DNA of 64,000 nucleotides, taken from positions 14,958,291 to 15,022,290 of the forward strand of contig OZ020515.1 in NCBI GenBank assembly GCA_963971425.1. The letters are read 5' to 3'. Position numbers and translations under genes: made by a program. The notes beneath the pieces are model-generated. The model was not told the DNA's origin, did no database searches, and was given only the letters and a program-made list of their open reading frames with translations. Origin of the DNA: Bryoerythrophyllum caledonicum. Taxonomy: Eukaryota > Streptophyta > Bryopsida > Pottiales > Pottiaceae. Below, piece by piece: positions 59,001-64,000 of the stretch (position 1 is the first letter of the stretch; each line of letters begins with the position of its first letter).

Positions 59001-61066
59001 AGATACCAAGGCGTTAGTCGACCATCAGAGGACTCCTTTCCCCCAGTGAACCATAAGTTCAAACTTAGTGTTACAGGAAGGTGGCCCACGCAAGTCAAGG
59101 ACAACACCCAAGTCACAACCAAACTACTAGGTCATATTACTCTCTCACCCCCATTACGATTCTATGTCATTTGGTGCCATTTGGTTTATTATGCAAACCC
59201 ATGGACATCCAAACAATGTTTAATATCAAAAAAAACTTTTTTGGGAGGTAGCAATATTCGGGCACCTCTCACGTGTATGGTCTTGCAAGGTCTAGTAAGT
59301 ATCAAACTACTAAATCACAACCCCTAGTATATGAGAGTCAGTGCTATCCTTTGCATGTTGATAGTAAGGTTAATCTTCACTCCTTCTTGACCACCTTAAC
59401 ATCAACAAGCCTTCAACGCATATTGTGGGGAGATGTTAAGAACAAGATGATAAGGAGAAAAACTGAAGCATTACTCTACATTCAATTTAGTAACACTTTA
59501 TGTTCTTATCTCTACAGCATGTCCCAGCCACAAGCAACCACCACACCTTCCAAGAGGTTGTTTACCGAAGTGATTGAAGAAAATGCATGTCGTGAGGTTG
59601 GAAACCACAACACCTTAGCTATCACAAGTGCCATCCAGAAAAAGGGGAGGGCAACAAGTTTGTCCTCTACCAAGTACTGGCTAGGCTTCCAAACCATGAA
59701 TACAATTGCTAAAAAGAATGGGGGCCTAAAAATCCCTATTTCTACCATAGAAGAATTAGAAAAAAATGGATTTAACAAACAACCAGTGGCTGAGAGTTTG
59801 GATGCAATGCCTTCATATCCTTTTGTCCCCCAAGAAGAATGGTCTTCTAAAAGGAGTGATGGGAAAAATGGCAACCACTTCAATCTCACCCAACTTCTAA
59901 GTGAAATTGAGGTAGATGAAAATAGTTTTGCCTTGGACTACCAAGTGTCAATACACTTTGAATTGGGAAGTCAGCTTTGGTCTAAACATGTTGTATTGGA
60001 AAATGGTGAAAACAAGGCTCAATGAGATGGAAATCCCCTTAGGAACAAGGATTGGGGAACCAATAGCCATTTTTTGCCATCACCAATCTGACAATTGGAC
60101 TGGTGTGGTTAAATTGCACCTTAAAAACCCGGATATTGATGCCAAAGGGTTGTTGCAAGGATGAAAACTTTTCATCCTTACCCTAAATGAGGGGATCCCA
60201 CACCAAGGAAAAGTATGCAAGTCATACGACTCCTTGGCTTTTTCACACCTCCTGTCAGAAAAAATTACCGGCCCAAATCTTGTAAACATAGAACCCTATG
60301 ATTTACACGTAGAGATTGTCAAAGACAGCTTTGCCAGGGGTTATGATTTCGAAGTGATAGGAGTAGAAAAAAAAGGATATTCTGAATTTGCATGGGTCAA
60401 AACTCCCTCCTCGGAATAAGCGGCAAAAGTTAAAGATAATAAAGTCTCATTTTGTAATGAGATCTTTGTACCTGTCCTTGCAACCCGGAAAATGGATGAG
60501 GATGAGATTGCAAAAAATAATTGTCTAATCCTCATTGCCAAAAACCTTAACAAAACAAAAAATGAAAAAGAATTTGAGAAAGGATTAAAATCCTTAATAG
60601 GGGAAGAAAAAGTGGTGGACACATTCTTCAAGCTTGAACACGGTTGCCATGTTGGGACTTGTAACATTGAATGTCTAAACGCCGCCGTTTACAAGAAATA
60701 TGTTAGACAGAGCAAGAAACTTCATGGTAAATATATCATGTTTACTCCACACCCTAAAAGCTTGGATGGAAGTAGCAAACCTAGCGCGGAAGAATTAACA
60801 AGACTAGGATTTACGGATGTGAACGCAGCAGTAGCCAATGCGGTGATAGCCATGGAAAATGGCCCAAGCAAAGGCAATGGTGTCACCTTAAACCAACTTC
60901 GGAAAGAAATGAAAACCATGAAAGGGGAAATTGTAGAAGAAGCAAGACAATAGACGGATATGATACAAACAAACACGATAAAGTCTCTAAGAGGGGAAAT
61001 GTCGACTCTTCGATCCCAACTCATTGCAACCATCATGGCAGCGGAAACACAAGCATCGAAACGTGA

Positions 61067-64000
<2,934 letters not shown>

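Overview
The window reads as nuclear DNA of a land plant. It carries intron-containing GT-AG genes for methionine S-methyltransferase (MMT, a plant-specific enzyme) and for a plastid-targeted photosystem II assembly factor (Psb28). It also has telo-box motifs in a ribosome-biogenesis promoter, a Ty1/copia element, PIF/Harbinger DNA and short non-autonomous Helitrons. Introns are short (mostly 100-450 bp). Intergenic DNA is AT-rich, while several genes (MKP1-like, CDC27, Psb28) are markedly GC-rich. A bryophyte, perhaps a moss, or another seed-free plant is my guess; the sequence alone does not settle it.

Layout. 1-2.6 kb: strand-skewed (G/T-rich on +) non-genic DNA that resembles the 5' part of a LINE lying on the minus strand. 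2.6-4.9 kb: AT-rich DNA with a TTAA-bounded repeat and a cluster of short hairpins. 4.9-8.0 kb: a decayed PIF/Harbinger element with its Myb/SANT gene and its DDE transposase, both broken; the first has suffered a fold-back duplication. 8.25-8.5 kb: a GC-rich minisatellite. 9.4-10.1 kb: a TTAA-flanked MITE. 10.25-11.35 kb: an inverted, decayed copy of the promoter, exon 1, intron 1 and start of exon 2 of the SMG7 gene. It sits directly in front of MMT (11.4-16.2 kb, 12 exons). The intact SMG7 gene lies on the minus strand (23.75-18.36 kb). Then come a DUF3755/SANT-type gene (26.9-28.8 kb) and IMP4 (31.6-33.5 kb). 34.3-38 kb: a Helitron replicase relic and two mini-Helitrons. 38.27-43.36 kb: a complete but nonsense-riddled Ty1/copia element with intact 5-bp target duplications. 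46.1-47.35 kb: Psb28. 48.8-50.1 kb: an MKP1-like phosphatase (minus). A 200-N assembly gap (51528-51727) is followed by the C-terminal half of CDC27/APC3. 53.4-54.6 kb: further TTAA MITEs. 56-64 kb: a LINE-type retrotransposon with ORF1, APE endonuclease and the start of the reverse transcriptase, running off the window.

The host genes do not form a pathway. They are housekeeping functions: sulfur amino-acid metabolism, nonsense-mediated decay, a chromatin-type SANT protein, small-subunit rRNA processing, photosystem II assembly, MAP-kinase inactivation and the anaphase-promoting complex. The most striking observation is the SMG7-derived 5' region now placed about 90 bp upstream of the MMT start codon. 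It retains splice-site-like borders and may supply MMT's promoter and leader. The other notable signals are a copia element primed by the anticodon half of initiator tRNA-Met, a four-copy mini-Helitron family, TTAA-bounded MITEs resembling piggyBac-type ends, and an intron-dwelling repeat shared by three neighbouring genes.
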